Assembly (NCBI GenBank): GCA_021787365.1
Contig: JAJYMB010000086.1
Span: 1 to 64,000 of the forward strand
Source of the DNA: Actinomycetes bacterium
GTDB lineage: Bacteria > Actinomycetota > Acidimicrobiia > Acidimicrobiales > Palsa-688
DNA length: 64,000 bases
Reading direction: 5' to 3'
Shown: positions 63,327 through 64,000 of the stretch, one piece after another
Position numbering within the stretch: the first letter of the stretch is position 1
Layout of the letters: each line of letters starts with the position of its first letter
The notes under the pieces: generated by a model
Databases searched by the model: none
Seen by the model: only the letters and a program-made list of their open reading frames with translations
Told to the model about the DNA's origin: nothing
Translations under genes and position numbers: made by a program

Positions 63327-64000
63327 ATGCAACAGCAACGAGAGTACGTCGGTATCGACCTTCACCGCCGTCGCAGCGTGATCGTGCGGCGAAGTGCCGA
63401 CGGAGAAACGAAGGCGACCTACAAGATCGACAACAGCGCTCGAGCCCTAGCCAACGTGATCGCGGAGGCAGGGCCGAACCCCGAGGTGGTCCTCGAGGCG
63501 ACCTACGGCTGGTACTGGGCGGCTGACGTCCTGGCCGCAGAGGGGGCAAGTGTCCACCTGGCCCACCCGCTCGGCAACAACTGGGGCCACAGGCGTGTGA
63601 AAAATGACGAGCGAGATGCCACCGACCTGGCGGACTTGCTCCGCTTAGGACGGCTGGCCGAGTCCTGGGTAGCCCCACCCGAGGTACGCGAGCTAAGAGA
63701 GCTCGTACGTTACCGGCACCGCCTGGTCGAGATGCGCTCGAGCCTAAAGGCGCAGGCTCACGCTGTGCTCGCTAAAGAGGGCGTGGCCGTGCCGATGTCG
63801 GACCTGTTCGGGGTGGCCGGCCGGGAGCTGCTGGCGGCCTGCTCGCTAGCCAAGGCATACGCCACCCGGGTCGGGTCGCTCCGGGAGCTGGTCGACGTGC
63901 TGAGCGAGGAGGTCGCCAGCCTCGACCACCAGATCGCCACCGAGCTGAAGGGTGACCGTGGCTACCAAGCTGTCCAGGCCATCCCCGGCGTCGGGCCGGT
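63327..64000 (+). CDS. IS110-family transposase, N-terminal part (runs off the window)
   Basis: 224 residues visible from ATG 63327 (GGACGGAGGA upstream). The DEDD catalytic domain shows YVGIDLHRRRSVIVRRS (first Asp, residue 11), VVLEATYGWYWAADVL (Glu) and RRVKNDERDATDLADLLRLG (Asp pair). The visible end, AIPGVGP, starts the Transposase_20 helix-hairpin-helix. IS110 enzymes use a RuvC-like fold plus a Ser and a bridge RNA for transposition. No frame break is seen in the visible part. It sits at the outer edge of the accessory region. Confidence 0.9.
   Translation, partial: MQQQREYVGIDLHRRRSVIVRRSADGETKATYKIDNSARALANVIAEAGPNPEVVLEATYGWYWAADVLAAEGASVHLAHPLGNNWGHRRVKNDERDATDLADLLRLGRLAESWVAPPEVRELRELVRYRHRLVEMRSSLKAQAHAVLAKEGVAVPMSDLFGVAGRELLAACSLAKAYATRVGSLRELVDVLSEEVASLDHQIATELKGDRGYQAVQAIPGVGP

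Overview
This is a high-GC (roughly 65-70 %) bacterial chromosome segment of actinobacterial type. Evidence for Actinomycetota is a BldC-type MerR-like regulator, 11-bp direct-repeat Pho boxes of the streptomycete kind, a zinc anti-sigma/ECF pair and frequent GTG/TTG starts with 4-bp (A/G/T)TGA overlaps. The divergent cytochrome oxidase, with cupredoxin, Sco and several CtaG proteins, would suit an aerobic (possibly acidophilic, e.g. acidimicrobial) organism. That last placement is inference only.

Layout. 0-5 kb: the 5' part of a secreted GH35 beta-galactosidase, a MarR/MFS efflux pair, a UspA remnant, a small conserved protein and a PsiE-like membrane protein. 5-19.3 kb: one 15-gene leftward operon that builds a terminal oxidase. 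It holds a cupredoxin, subunits II, I and III (ctaC, ctaD, ctaE), three CtaG-family proteins, CcdA plus a TlpA thioredoxin, heme O and heme A synthases (ctaB, ctaA) and two Sco-type proteins. One Sco is fused to a membrane domain and the other has lost its copper cysteines. A MalT/LAL-type LuxR regulator (19.4-22.2 kb) diverges from the operon. 23.6-26.8 kb: ugpBAE, a glycerol-3-phosphate-type ABC importer without its ATPase, with two Pho-box clusters upstream. 27.4-28.9 kb: rpmG, an ECF sigma factor and its anti-sigma, behind tRNA-Thr and tRNA-Met. 29-36 kb: an acetyltransferase, lysC-asd-pabC, a membrane-anchored cyclophilin, a Ca/cation exchanger, an S51 peptidase and bldC. 36.0-36.5 kb: tRNA-Phe and tRNA-Asp, with a duplicated 3' half of tRNA-Phe. 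36.7-44.3 kb: moeA-fdhA-fdhD-guaA, a RibD-like reductase and a DUF6941-like protein.

44.8-64 kb is accessory DNA. It starts with tRNA-Ser and a dead tyrosine integrase (two in-frame amber codons, no start). Next comes a lower-GC HEPN-STAND NTPase split by a 1-bp frameshift at its RNxxxxH motif. Then comes a helicase/methyltransferase locus resembling DISARM and Druantia: a 1,730-aa helicase-DUF1998-PD-(D/E)XK protein, a DrmD-like SNF2 helicase and a 1,337-aa Eco57I-like adenine methylase. A Fic/Doc toxin-antitoxin pair is inserted in reverse orientation. Both the methylase and the giant helicase are broken at G8 tracts, while the housekeeping genes in the rest of the window read through cleanly. 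This means either decay or phase variation, or assembly error limited to G8 runs. The island ends with an excisionase-like gene pair and the 5' part of an IS110-family element whose upstream region may encode a bridge RNA.
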